A stretch of DNA of 60,000 nucleotides. Source: Bradyrhizobium sp. 21 (GTDB lineage: Bacteria > Pseudomonadota > Alphaproteobacteria > Rhizobiales > Xanthobacteraceae). Positions within the stretch are counted from its first letter, which is position 1; every line of letters begins with the position of its first letter. The translations under genes were made by a program, and so were the position numbers. The notes below the pieces were generated by a model, which saw only the letters and a list, made by a program, of their open reading frames with translations, was not told the origin of the DNA and made no database searches. This document shows, piece after piece, positions 51,070-59,596 of the stretch. The stretch is from assembly GCF_023073335.1 (NCBI RefSeq), contig NZ_JADPJG010000012.1:160405-220404 (forward strand), given 5' to 3'.

Positions 51070-51184
51070 ATCGAGATTCATCAGTGCGACCTGAGCGATG
51101 TCCGCTGTCCCAGGCTTTGCGGACTCAAGCTAAATATTGTCTCAGGTCAGCTATGGGCACTAGCGGAGCTCGCTTTTCCATAGA

Positions 51185-52288
51185 TTATCGAAGCGGCATT
51201 AAAAAGGTGAAGCAAGTTTCCTCGCGTGTTGAGCTGACGGTCAGCGTACCCTCATGGGCTTTAGCTATCTGCGCCGCAATGTGAAGACCCAGGCCAAGAC
51301 CTTGCCGACTGGCGCGCACCTCGCCCCGGAAGAACGGCTCGAACAGCTTGGCCATGGCGGCCTCAGGTATGGGTTCGCCGCCGTTGGCGACTGACAGTCT
51401 GAATAAACCGTCCTCCGTCACCGCGCGCACGCGCACCGGTTCGTTGGACGCGCCATGGCTGAGCGCGTTTCCGACGAGGTTGGACACAAGCTGCCCTATT
51501 CTGCTCCTATCGCAATCAACGGGAACATCGATCGCATATTCGGCTTCGATCCGGCGACCGGGCGAAGCCAGCCGCAGTTCATCGATCACTTGGTGCAGCA
51601 CAGGTTCGAGCGGTCTGCGGGTGTTGCGATCAAGTGTGATACCTCCACCGAGACGGCCCCGCGCGAAATCGAGCACGTTGTCGATCAGCCCCGCCATCCG
51701 GAGAACGGTCGTCTCCAACATTGCGATGACTTGATGCTCCCTGTCGCTCTTTGCCTCGCGACCGAGGATGCGGGCCCCGGCACTTATCGAAGCCAGAGGA
51801 TTTCGGAGGTCATGACCGAGCACGGCGATGAACTGCTCGCGCAATTCCGAAGTCTCGCGTTCGCTTTGCAGATTGATCTTTGCGACGTCGCGCGCTTGCA
51901 GAAGCTCATGCTCGTAGCGTCGCCGATCCGTGGCCTTGATCAATGCCAGCCGGGTGAACAGTGCCCTGCCGGCGGCGTCCCGCCCTTCAAGAGCGTTCGC
52001 AATCATCTGGAGCGGCTCGCCTGCCGTCGTCACCATGTCGATCGCAAATTCGTTGAAAAAGCCTTGCATTCGTAGCAGCGGTGCTATGTGGGTTTCGAAA
52101 TAGATGCGACCTGCCATGTTCAGAAAGTCGCTGAACCGTTTGCCTGCCATGTGCTCGGCGGTGTGGCCGATCCAGCCGAGAAGCGTCTTGTTTACGCGCT
52201 CGATGCGTCCGTTAGGCAGCAGAGTGATGTACGCGCACGGAGCGTTCTCGAACATGTCCTCGAAATCGTCGATCCGCGGATCATCCAC
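51185..52288 (-). CDS. PAS-domain sensor histidine kinase
   Basis: A protein of 367 residues: one N-terminal PAS domain (about 8-115, FENAPCAYITLLPNGRIERVNKTLLGWIG), a short linker helix, the HisKA helix with H159 in LGHDLRNPLASI, and a HATPase domain with NLVGNALSHG, VANGGEPI and GLGLGLHIA. No membrane segment, so it is cytoplasmic. Its start is eight bases after the stop of the RsbQ-like hydrolase gene, a pairing that recalls RsbQ-RsbP of Gram-positives, where the hydrolase supplies a ligand to a PAS domain. No response regulator gene is adjacent. Confidence 0.92.
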   Translation of the reverse strand: MDDPRIDDFEDMFENAPCAYITLLPNGRIERVNKTLLGWIGHTAEHMAGKRFSDFLNMAGRIYFETHIAPLLRMQGFFNEFAIDMVTTAGEPLQMIANALEGRDAAGRALFTRLALIKATDRRRYEHELLQARDVAKINLQSERETSELREQFIAVLGHDLRNPLASISAGARILGREAKSDREHQVIAMLETTVLRMAGLIDNVLDFARGRLGGGITLDRNTRRPLEPVLHQVIDELRLASPGRRIEAEYAIDVPVDCDRSRIGQLVSNLVGNALSHGASNEPVRVRAVTEDGLFRLSVANGGEPIPEAAMAKLFEPFFRGEVRASRQGLGLGLHIAAQIAKAHEGTLTVSSTREETCFTFLMPLR

Positions 52289-52296
52289 CGAAGGCC

Positions 52297-53085
52297 TCAG
52301 ACAAACGTTCGCATGGCCGCAACAACTTCATCGGGCGCGCTGAGATTGGGGCAATGGCCGGTCGCCTCAAGGAAGACGATCTCGCTGTTCGGGATTGCGC
52401 GATTGACGAATTCGCCAACTGGTTTCGACGCGATAATGTCGTCGCTGCACTGAAGGATCAGCGTCGGAACATCGACTTTACCGAGGTCCGCGCGGTTGTC
52501 GGACTTGAACGTGACCCGGGCGAATGCCTTCGCGATGTCCGGATCAGTTCGGCAGAAACTGTTGGTCAGCTCCTGGCCAAGCTCGGGCCGATCGGGATTG
52601 CCCATGATCGCGGGTGCCATCTGTACCGACCAGCCCATGTGATTGGAGTCGAGGAACTGAAGAAGCTCGTCGATTTGTCTTTCGGTGAAGCCGCCAAAAT
52701 AGTCGCCCTCGTCGATGTACCGCGGCGAAGGACCGACCATCACGAGCTTGCCGAACATGCCCGGCGCCTTCTGCGCCGCCAGGGCGCCGATCATGCTGCT
52801 GACCGAATGGCCAACGAATACCGCATCCGCCAGACCAAGCTCGCGCCCGATCTCGACGACATCGTCGGCATAGCCCGCCAATGACGAATATTTCTCCTTG
52901 TCGTAGGCTTTCAGGTCTGAACCGCCCGCGCCGACGTGGTCGAAGAGCACCGTTTTGAACTCGCCTGCGAAGGCAGGCTCCACCAACCGCCACATGTTCT
53001 GGTCACAGCCGAAGCCATGGGCAAAGATCATGCTGCGCCCGCCCGATCCGCGAACATGCACGTTGTTTCGTTCGATCACGCGCAT
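52297..53085 (-). CDS. RsbQ-like alpha/beta hydrolase
   Basis: A protein of 262 residues from MRVIERNNVHVRGSG. Oxyanion block FAHGFGCDQNMW, nucleophile S94 in VFVGHSVSSMIGALAA, acidic residue in CSDDIIAS (about D215/D216) and H244 in EATGHCPNLSAP. The strings A-H-G-F-G-C-D-Q and G-H-S-V-S are those of RsbQ and the plant D14/KAI2 receptors. RsbQ is needed for the PAS phosphatase RsbP to signal energy stress. The following gene starts with a PAS domain, so signal generation for that kinase is likely. Confidence 0.88.
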   Translation of the reverse strand: MRVIERNNVHVRGSGGRSMIFAHGFGCDQNMWRLVEPAFAGEFKTVLFDHVGAGGSDLKAYDKEKYSSLAGYADDVVEIGRELGLADAVFVGHSVSSMIGALAAQKAPGMFGKLVMVGPSPRYIDEGDYFGGFTERQIDELLQFLDSNHMGWSVQMAPAIMGNPDRPELGQELTNSFCRTDPDIAKAFARVTFKSDNRADLGKVDVPTLILQCSDDIIASKPVGEFVNRAIPNSEIVFLEATGHCPNLSAPDEVVAAMRTFV

Positions 53086-53284
53086 AGCTGCCCCCGGTCA
53101 CCACTGGTGAATCAAATCGTAGCACCGCTACGCTCTCGGGTGCCAGCTGACGAATTGGTTGGAAGGCATTCCCAATCAGGGGATGGAAACGTTTCTTAAC
53201 GGACAATTTCGCCCAAGTTGGAAACGGAAGCGGCTTGCCGGCGGCAACAGCGTCGGTTTGCCCGTGAGCCGGAGAACTCAGAAA

Positions 53285-53488
53285 TTACTTCGGTTGCTGT
53301 AATCCTGGCGAGCGCAGCCATTCGTTTAGATGCGCCCCGGTCTCCGCCAAACGGGCCCTTCTAAGGAGGACTTCGCGCTCGATACTAGCTGGCAGGCGAT
53401 TAGCCTGATCTTTGAGCTTTGTGGCTAGTTCGGCTAATCGTTCCTCAAGCGAGCTGGTTTGCTTCACTCTGCTACGGCGCTCTGGCAT
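53285..53488 (-). CDS. Small hypothetical protein with exact EcfG promoter
   Basis: A protein of 67 residues, strongly helical: MPERRSRVKQTSSLEERLAELATKLKDQANRLPASIEREVLLRRARLAETGAHLNEWL. The heptad-like pattern over residues 13-57 suggests a coiled coil or helical hairpin. No membrane or signal segment. I believe similar short proteins are frequent in Bradyrhizobium. An exact GGAAC-N16-CGTT promoter starts 28 bases before the ATG, predicting induction in the general stress response. Function unknown. Confidence 0.7.
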   Translation of the reverse strand: MPERRSRVKQTSSLEERLAELATKLKDQANRLPASIEREVLLRRARLAETGAHLNEWLRSPGLQQPK

Positions 53489-53515
53489 GGCGCGCTCCTT
53501 GTTGACGACTCTCTC

Positions 53516-53540
53516 AACGTCAGAAGGTAAGTTCAGTTCC
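53516..53540 (-). promoter_or_regulatory. Sigma-EcfG promoter, exact GGAAC-N16-CGTT
   Basis: Minus strand GGAAC at 53540-53536, 16 bases, CGTT at 53519-53516; about 27 bases from the ATG of the 67-residue protein. A back-to-back GTTCC-N6-GGAAC centre at 53536-53551 resembles the phyR/nepR region, but the plus-strand side has no -10. Confidence 0.72.
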
Positions 53541-53651
53541 GCGATCGGAACGATTCAGCTATTTTGGCCTGCGGCGGGTCAGTCTGACCGCGTCGGCTCT
53601 GGGTCAAAAGCGGGCGTGCCGGAGCGCGCCGCTGGCGTCCGATAAGCGCCC

Positions 53652-53876
53652 TTAACGGACTCCAGCTTTCGGCTGTAGCTCTTCGAGAGCGCGCTTCAGA
53701 CCCGAGGGCGTCAAACTGTAGGCCACGTCGGGCAGCGAAAGCGTGGTGCTGGAGAGCCATCCAAGCTCTTTGAGCCTGTCATAGGGGCGATGATCGACAT
53801 TGCTGTTTGCGCGCACGCTATGCCCGTTGGCGTGGATATGTTGCAGAAGCGTGATGTCGTTGTCTGTCGACTGCAT
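53652..53876 (-). CDS. Small hypothetical protein, winged-helix-like
   Basis: A protein of 74 residues starting MQSTDNDITLLQHIHANGHSV. The pattern YDRLKELGWLSSTTLSLPDVAYSLTPSGLKRALEEL resembles the last helix and wing of a winged-helix DNA-binding domain (as in MarR-like or PadR-like proteins), but it is too short for a complete regulator. Isolated on the minus strand between two small intergenic regions (163 and 149 bases) with no visible genes. Confidence in being real is moderate. Confidence 0.6.
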   Translation of the reverse strand: MQSTDNDITLLQHIHANGHSVRANSNVDHRPYDRLKELGWLSSTTLSLPDVAYSLTPSGLKRALEELQPKAGVR

Positions 53877-54025
53877 TGTGACAGGTCTCCAAATCAGGAT
53901 GCAGCATAGTGCGCGCCGGCGCTTTAGTCGATCCGATGGCGTCGGTACGGGCCCATCTCGACGCGGAAAAGTCTTTCACTACTCGGAAGGGCGAACACGC
54001 CCGCGAACCGCGCAAACTGCAGCTT

Positions 54026-54391
54026 CTATGAAAGCGCCAGAATCGCCCGTAATTTCTCTTCCAATTGTTCGATTGAAAACGGCTTGCCGATTGCTGGCGC
54101 GTTTCTGAACTCTTCCTCAAGTGACGGTCCGCCGTAGCCGGTGCTGAACAGGAAAGGAATTCTCCGCTCGCGCAGGATGCGCGCTACCGGGAAGACACGT
54201 TCACCTGCCAGGTTCACGTCAAGGAGCGCAAGATCGAACGATGCCCCGCTGGCAAGTTCGCACGCCTTTGGCACGTGGGCGGCCGAGGCGACCACCTTCA
54301 AGCCCAATTCCTCGAGCATGTCTTCGATCATGAGGGCCACCAAGCCCTCATCTTCGACCAGGAGCACCCTGGCGCCCGGCAACTCAACCAT
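54026..54391 (-). CDS. Single-domain response regulator (receiver only)
   Basis: A protein of 121 residues: receiver with acidic pair E13/D14 (LLVEDEG), phospho-acceptor D58 in LALLDVNLAG and K103 in IGKPF. There is no output domain, so it passes phosphate on or acts by binding a partner. Its ATG overlaps the end of the HWE kinase gene by eight bases, so they are a cognate pair. Receiver-only regulators of the F-A-T-guy type join kinases to PhyR in some alphaproteobacteria; the FATGUY motif itself is represented only loosely here (FLFSTGYGG). Confidence 0.88.
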   Translation of the reverse strand: MVELPGARVLLVEDEGLVALMIEDMLEELGLKVVASAAHVPKACELASGASFDLALLDVNLAGERVFPVARILRERRIPFLFSTGYGGPSLEEEFRNAPAIGKPFSIEQLEEKLRAILALS

Positions 54392-56567
54392 TGGAAGCGG
54401 CAGCCGCAACGGGAAACACCATACGGCAGCGGGTGCCCTCCGGTTCGAATACCAGATCGAACTCCCCGGCGAGGTCATGCTCGACGCAACGCTCCATCAG
54501 CCGCGTGCCGAACCCGCGCCGCTTTGGCGGGGTAACAGGTGGTCCGCCAACTTCCCGCCATTCGCACTCCAGCACGCCCTGTGAGCGCTCGCCGGCACCG
54601 ATCCGCCAGGTGAGCGAAACTGATCCTTTCGGCACCGAGAGTGCGCCGTACTTCACCGCATTGGTCAGAAGCTCGTTGAGCACCATGGTGATGCTCAGGG
54701 CCATGCGCGCGTCTAGATCGACGTGCGGGCCGCCAGTCACCACCCGTCCGCCCGACACCGGAGCGATGACATCGTGGACCAGCTTTTCGAAAGGCGCATC
54801 CTGCCAGTTTCGCTTCGTCAGCAAGTCATGTGCGCGGGCGAGCGCGAGCAGCCGTCCCATGAAGGTCGGCAGAAACTCCTGCAGATCGCCGGCATGACGA
54901 GCGGTCTGGTTCGCGAGGGACTGCACCGTGGCCAAGGTGTTTTTCACGCGGTGGTTTAGCTCGTCGATGAGAACTTTCTGTGCGTTCTCGGCGTTCTTCC
55001 GCTCGCTGATGTCGACGAGCATGTTGATGGCGCCGACCAAGTTACCGGCGGCGTCGCGCAGGGGCGTCGGATAGGGAATGAACGGCACGCGTCGTCCATC
55101 CGGACGCTCCGCCACCGCTTCGGCACCACGGACCGGCCGGTTTTCGCGGAGCGCGACAGCCATGGGGCATTCATTGTGCGGCAGCGGTGAGCCGTCCGGC
55201 CAATAGAGTTTCCAGGTCACACACCACTCGTCGCCGGGCTGGGGAGTTCTTCCAGCCATCTCGACCGCTGCACGATTATAGAAATTAATGCGGCCCTCGG
55301 CGTCGGTCGTGTAGATGGCTGCCGGCAACGCTTCGAGGAGATCGCGCATGCGCTGCTCGCCTTCGCGCAGTCGGTCCTCCAGCTGCTTGGTGGCGGTGAC
55401 ATCCTGTGCGACGCGCACGCCGTAAAGGAAGCGGCCTTCCGAATCGCGCACCGACGAACTGAAGATGTCGAGATGGCGCACGGATCCGTCGGGCCGCAGT
55501 GCGCGCTTGCGAACCGTGTAGTTCTCGATGTCGCCACGGACCTGGCGCGCGTAAAGCTCGGCGTCCTCGGTCTGGTCGTCGGGATGGGTATAGTCGAAGA
55601 AGGTCATCCGCAACAGCTCGTCGCGCGAACGCGCGGAGATGCGGCAGAGGGAATCGTTCACCCGCAAGAAGCGGCCGTTCTCGTCGGTCTCGGAGATGCC
55701 GACGCTAGCGGCCTCATAAGTCGCCGCGAGCCGGGCTTCACTGGCGCGGCGTGCCTCTTCGGCGGCATGCAATTCGCTGACGTCGGTGGTGAAGCAGCGC
55801 GTGTTGACAAACTTGCCGTCCGCAAAACGGCTGTTCGACGTAATCAGGGCGTGCTTGACAGAGCCATCACGCGCCCTCAGTCGCGCAGGATAGCGATCGA
55901 GCGGCTCGCCACATGATAGGCGCTGAAGGATATCGCCGATCACCGGCGCGTCGACATGAAACTCGGCGACGTGGCGACCAATGTACTCCTCGGGCCTGTA
56001 CCCGAGCAGATCCAGTTCGGCTTTATTGGCGCGAAGGATGATCCCTTCTCCGCTGACGATATGTAGGCCCACCGCGCCGTTGTCGAAGAAATCCTCCAGG
56101 TCCTGCGTCTTCCGGCGGACGTCCTCCTCGACCTGCTTACGTCCGGTGATGTCCTGGAAGCAATTGATGGCGCCCTGGATCCGGCCAGAATGGTCGCGCA
56201 ACGCGCGGATGTTGACCAGGGCCGAGAAGCGAGAGCCATCCGGCCGCGCCATTATCACTTCGGCATTGCGCGTCGGCGTTCCCACACGGATCGCGGTGGC
56301 CATGGGACAGTCGGCATGGGCAAGCGGAGTTCCATCGAGCAGATAGAGCTGGTGTGAACCGCAGAAGCGCTCTTTCCTGGCGATATCAGGTGTTCGCCCC
56401 CACAATTCCAAGGCCTCGGTGTTGAAGGCGACGAGCACTCCCTCCGCGTCACAGAGATAGACTGCGCCGGGAATGGCATCGAGCGCGGCGTGACCGGCAG
56501 CGACCAGCGCCTCGAACTCCGTGGGCCGGTGGCGGGCGGAGAGCGGGAATTCTTCGACGTTTGACAT
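54384..56567 (-). CDS. Multi-PAS HWE-family sensor histidine kinase
   Basis: A soluble kinase of 727 residues. About four PAS domains follow one another: roughly 20-140 (IPGAVYLCDAEGVLVAFN), 150-270 (NGAVGLHIVSGEGIILRAN), 275-395 (EAASVGISETDENGRFLRVND) and 400-525 (LPAAIYTTDAEGRINFYN). The kinase core has H539 in DELNHRVKNTLATVQS, N-box NELLTNAVKYG and WREVGGPPVTPPKRRGFGTRL with the HWE signature W-x-E. HWE kinases include those that phosphorylate PhyR. An exact EcfG promoter lies upstream, indicating feedback with the stress response. ATG 56565-56567 is used because the 39 extra residues from 56684 look non-coding. Confidence 0.92.
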   Translation of the reverse strand: MSNVEEFPLSARHRPTEFEALVAAGHAALDAIPGAVYLCDAEGVLVAFNTEALELWGRTPDIARKERFCGSHQLYLLDGTPLAHADCPMATAIRVGTPTRNAEVIMARPDGSRFSALVNIRALRDHSGRIQGAINCFQDITGRKQVEEDVRRKTQDLEDFFDNGAVGLHIVSGEGIILRANKAELDLLGYRPEEYIGRHVAEFHVDAPVIGDILQRLSCGEPLDRYPARLRARDGSVKHALITSNSRFADGKFVNTRCFTTDVSELHAAEEARRASEARLAATYEAASVGISETDENGRFLRVNDSLCRISARSRDELLRMTFFDYTHPDDQTEDAELYARQVRGDIENYTVRKRALRPDGSVRHLDIFSSSVRDSEGRFLYGVRVAQDVTATKQLEDRLREGEQRMRDLLEALPAAIYTTDAEGRINFYNRAAVEMAGRTPQPGDEWCVTWKLYWPDGSPLPHNECPMAVALRENRPVRGAEAVAERPDGRRVPFIPYPTPLRDAAGNLVGAINMLVDISERKNAENAQKVLIDELNHRVKNTLATVQSLANQTARHAGDLQEFLPTFMGRLLALARAHDLLTKRNWQDAPFEKLVHDVIAPVSGGRVVTGGPHVDLDARMALSITMVLNELLTNAVKYGALSVPKGSVSLTWRIGAGERSQGVLECEWREVGGPPVTPPKRRGFGTRLMERCVEHDLAGEFDLVFEPEGTRCRMVFPVAAAASNG

Positions 56568-56667
56568 GCGCTCGGCTCTCGGGGGGCCAGAGGAGCGACG
56601 GTCCGATCCGGCCCTCGCTTGAGATGAACATGGGCGGACGCCCCCTGCGGCCCACCGAACCGTCCCC

Positions 56668-56692
56668 AACGTACGTCGCGCCATTTGGTTCC
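56668..56692 (-). promoter_or_regulatory. Sigma-EcfG promoter, exact GGAAC-N16-CGTT, ahead of the HWE kinase
   Basis: Minus strand GGAAC at 56692-56688, 16 bases, CGTT at 56671-56668. Leader to the ATG at 56567 is about 93 bases. Both elements exact. Confidence 0.68.
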
Positions 56693-57335
56693 ATAGTGGA
56701 TCGCTGGAGTCCGCTTCGGGTCAAAATGCGAAGAACTCACCCTGAGCAAATGTAGTCCGCGTCTCTCCGCTCAGCAGACCCGGATGAGACATGCCGCCAC
56801 TTCGCAAATGGGCCACGAGCGGAGGCCTGTCTCAGTTGCAAGACGAGCGCCCACTGACGCGGCCTTACTTTCGTTACTGATCGGGTAGGCGGAAGCCCCT
56901 TCAATTTGATGTGCTGTGGAGCCTCACATCGTGTTTGCCTAGATGCTATCGCCTGCCGGGCCTCACTACTGCAGTGTCGGTCTTGGGGCTGAACGGTTCC
57001 GGCAAAGAGAGCACCACCGTAATGTCCTCATCCTTGTTCTTCGGGATGAAGTTCGGCCCTCTTTGCGATCAGCTCTGCGCGTCAGTTGGTCAATGTCGTC
57101 GCAATCTCATCATTCATGCGGGGAAGCCATCTCTCTGTATCGATCGATCTTCTTGTCGAAATCGATGCACTTCGCACACAGGGGCCGCCCGGTTGCGGGT
57201 CTACAAAGTTCCTTAATTTAACAAATGATCAGAGCGTTCCAAACGCAGAGTGGCCACGTGTAGCTGCCGCGCTACAGCAAATCCGGTGAGTTAGGCTAGC
57301 GTTTGCCACCGCTTTTGAAACCTGAGAGACCCAAA
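56693..57335. other. Long region without a supported gene
   Basis: More than 600 bases between the kinase promoter and the outer-membrane barrel gene. Lower GC than neighbours. Overlapping plus-strand frames (56911-57216 and 56943-57221) have no SD, no domain pattern and unusual composition, so they are not called. A short GGGTCAAAATGCG string near 56718 resembles GGGTCAAAAGCGGG at 53601 and may be an eroded repeat. Barrel gene promoter and leader should lie in the last 150 bases; no clear sigma-70 site was identified. Confidence 0.5.
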
Positions 57336-58034
57336 ATGAAAAAGTTCCTTCTCGCTACTGTCGCCTTTACCGCCCTCGCGGGTACAGCATCGGCAGCTGA
57401 TATGGCCGCGCGTCCTTACACCAAAGCTCCACCGATGGCGGCCTCGCCGATCTACAACTGGACCGGCTTTTACATCGGCGGTCACGTCGGCGGCGCATTC
57501 GGCGGCAGCAACAACATTCTGGCCCCCGGCTTCACCGGCACCAGCAGCAACGATGGTGTGTTCATGGGCGGCGCGCAGGTCGGTTACGACCATCAGTTCT
57601 CGCCGAACTGGGTGCTGGGCATTGAAGCGAACTACAGCTTCCTCGACACCAACAACAATCCCTTCGTCAACCGTGGGCTCGGTTCGGTCACCGGTCGCCT
57701 CGGCTACACCTGGGGTCCGGCGTTGCTGTACGTCAAAGGCGGTTATGCCTGGGCTGACTCCCGCCTGACGAACGGTTTCGGCGGTGGCACCTTCACCAAC
57801 AATGGCGGTGGTCGCGACGGCTACACCGTAGGCGCGGGTCTCGAATATATGTTCGCCCAGAACTGGTCAGGCAAGGTCGAATACCAGTACTATGACTTCG
57901 GCACGCGGAACGCTCTCTTCACCAGCGCCGCTGGTGTTGTTACCGCCGTCGGCTTCCGCAATGACGAGCACACCATCAAGGCCGGCCTGAACTATCGGTT
58001 CAATTGGGGCGCGGCGTCGGCTTCTCGTTACTGA
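57336..58034 (+). CDS. Outer-membrane beta-barrel protein (Omp25/Omp31-like)
   Basis: A protein of 232 residues with a signal peptide (MKKFLLATVAFTALAGTASAAD). The mature part is an eight-stranded barrel: YNWTGFYIGGHVGGAFGG, GGAQVGYDHQFSPNWVLGIEANYSF, GSVTGRLGYTWGPALLYVKGGYAWAD, GYTVGAGLEYMFAQNWSGKVEYQYYDFG and HTIKAGLNYRFNW, ending in an aromatic-rich strand near the C-terminus. The N-W-T-G-F-Y-I-G-G opening is the classic of this rhizobial/Brucella family. ATG 57336 is chosen rather than 57303 to preserve the signal peptide. A strong terminator follows. Confidence 0.93.
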   Translation: MKKFLLATVAFTALAGTASAADMAARPYTKAPPMAASPIYNWTGFYIGGHVGGAFGGSNNILAPGFTGTSSNDGVFMGGAQVGYDHQFSPNWVLGIEANYSFLDTNNNPFVNRGLGSVTGRLGYTWGPALLYVKGGYAWADSRLTNGFGGGTFTNNGGGRDGYTVGAGLEYMFAQNWSGKVEYQYYDFGTRNALFTSAAGVVTAVGFRNDEHTIKAGLNYRFNWGAASASRY

Positions 58035-58053
58035 CGGCTCACAGAATATACTT

Positions 58054-58081
58054 AAAGGGCCAGCCATAGGGCTGGCCCTTT
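58054..58081 (+). terminator. Rho-independent terminator after the barrel gene
   Basis: A perfect 12-base stem, AAAGGGCCAGCC/GGCTGGCCCTTT, with loop ATAG, followed by CTC. It begins 20 bases after the stop codon. Confidence 0.85.
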
Positions 58082-58206
58082 CTCATAAGCCGGTGACTGG
58101 CGCGAGGATTGCGTCTCTATCGGCTTGAGATTTGGATCTGACCCGCTTCTGATGCAGTTCGCTGGGGGGTGCGGTTCTTGACGGTCGCCGGAACCAAGGG
58201 CGAGCA

Positions 58207-59292
58207 TCAGGGCAGCAGTCGCTCTTCCTTGGCTTGTTTGAACCACTTCCGGAACATGTCCTCGGTGTCCATCATCTCGGTGAAGCCGGCGCGGTTGATC
58301 TTCACGGTTGAGACGATGGAGGGCGGACCGAATTCGGTGTGGCCGTAGCGCATACTGTAATCGGCGTATTGGAACGAGAGGCCGACGAATTCAGCCAGCG
58401 CAGGCGATACGAGGTCGTGCTTGCGCCGCAACGCGTCCCAAGGGCCGACCCAGGATGGAAACTCCCTCGCGAGTGAAAGCGGGACCGGCTTGCCCGGCTT
58501 CATCTCCAGTGCATCCGCGACCGCAGGCCAGATGTTCTCCCAGGTAAAGACGTCGCCATTGGTCACGTTGAAGGCCTCGTTCCGCGCGGCCTCGGCCTCG
58601 CCCGACCAGGCGATGGCGCGGGCGAGGAGATCGACATCGACCGCCTGCCCCACCCGCGCGGCGCCGCCGGGGTAATCGAGCGGCCTGGCCTGCTCCCGCA
58701 GCATCGCGGCATAGACGCCGAGCGGCGGAATCAGGTCCATGGCGCCGCCCATGGCGAGGCCGACGATCAGCACCGGCCGCAGGATGCTCCAATGCCAATC
58801 CTTGCCGGGTTGGAGGTCGCGCAAGAAGTTCTCCTGCGCCCAGTAGAAGTTGGGCTGCTCGTACATTTCGGAGCGGCCTTCGCGGGCGGGCACGGTCAAG
58901 GGGCGAACGTGGACACCGTAGGCCTTGGTGCCCTGCAGCAGGGCGACATGCCTGAGGCCGGGCGCCACAGGCTCGAGTGCACCCATCAGATTGCGCAGCA
59001 TCAGGTCGTTGGTCTTGATCTGCTGCGAGTCGCGCCAGCCGTCGACAAGCTGCGGCGCCTCGTAGAGCGCGGCGTAGATCAGATGCGTCGCGCCGCTCAG
59101 TTCCGAGGCGGCGCGACGGCAATCCGCTGCGCTGGTCAGGTCGATCGGGACATGGCGGGCACCGTAGAGATCGCGCGGCTTCCGCCGCGACAGGGCAATG
59201 ACATCGCACCCGCGCGAAATGCCGAAGTGTCGCAACGCGGCATTGCCGACGAGACCGCTCGCTCCGGCAACCACGACCGTCTTGCCCGTCAT
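58207..59292 (-). CDS. PRISE-type NAD(P)-dependent reductase (extended SDR)
   Basis: A protein of 361 residues. N-terminal VVAGASGLVGNAALRHF binds the dinucleotide, and SRRKP after strand 2 favours NADPH. LLQGTKAYGVHV and PNFYWAQENFL are the family-specific motifs: the Y in FYW and the K in GTKAYG are the catalytic pair of progesterone-5-beta-reductase/iridoid-synthase-like enzymes, rather than Y-x-x-x-K. Such proteins reduce activated C=C bonds in enones. Physiological substrate unknown. It is divergent from the TRAP gene and convergent with the barrel gene. Confidence 0.87.
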   Translation of the reverse strand: MTGKTVVVAGASGLVGNAALRHFGISRGCDVIALSRRKPRDLYGARHVPIDLTSAADCRRAASELSGATHLIYAALYEAPQLVDGWRDSQQIKTNDLMLRNLMGALEPVAPGLRHVALLQGTKAYGVHVRPLTVPAREGRSEMYEQPNFYWAQENFLRDLQPGKDWHWSILRPVLIVGLAMGGAMDLIPPLGVYAAMLREQARPLDYPGGAARVGQAVDVDLLARAIAWSGEAEAARNEAFNVTNGDVFTWENIWPAVADALEMKPGKPVPLSLAREFPSWVGPWDALRRKHDLVSPALAEFVGLSFQYADYSMRYGHTEFGPPSIVSTVKINRAGFTEMMDTEDMFRKWFKQAKEERLLP

Positions 59293-59596
59293 GCGCGAGC
59301 CTCCCTGGTTTTTGCGCGACTGAATAGCAGATCGCGTGCCGACCCGACTTGCGTCAGGCCGGCGTTCGCAGCTGCGAGGTGCCCGTGAGGCTTGAGACTT
59401 GAGGCTTGATTCTGGCCAAGCGCCCGGTCATCCTCGCTAGCGGAACCGCAACGATCGGAATTCCATCAACGAGTGCCCCTCAAGGGCCGTTCGGAAACGC
59501 CACACCGTCTCAACAGAACACGTCGAGCGTCGACGACGACAAGACGACACCAAGATCGTTCCCTGGTCGAAGCATCGACTTAACGGAGGGAAGCGC
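59293..59596. other. Divergent intergenic region
   Basis: 304 bases between the PRISE reductase and TRAP binding-protein genes. It holds a short direct repetition (GAGGCTTGAGACTTGAGGCTTGA is built of two GAGGCTTGA units, 59387-59409) and the SD GGAGGGAAG of the TRAP gene. No promoter is convincing by eye. Confidence 0.4.

Noticed and set aside
56911..57221. Two overlapping plus-strand frames upstream of the barrel gene
   Set aside because: No Shine-Dalgarno, no domain and odd Cys/Arg/Ser-rich composition; treated as intergenic.
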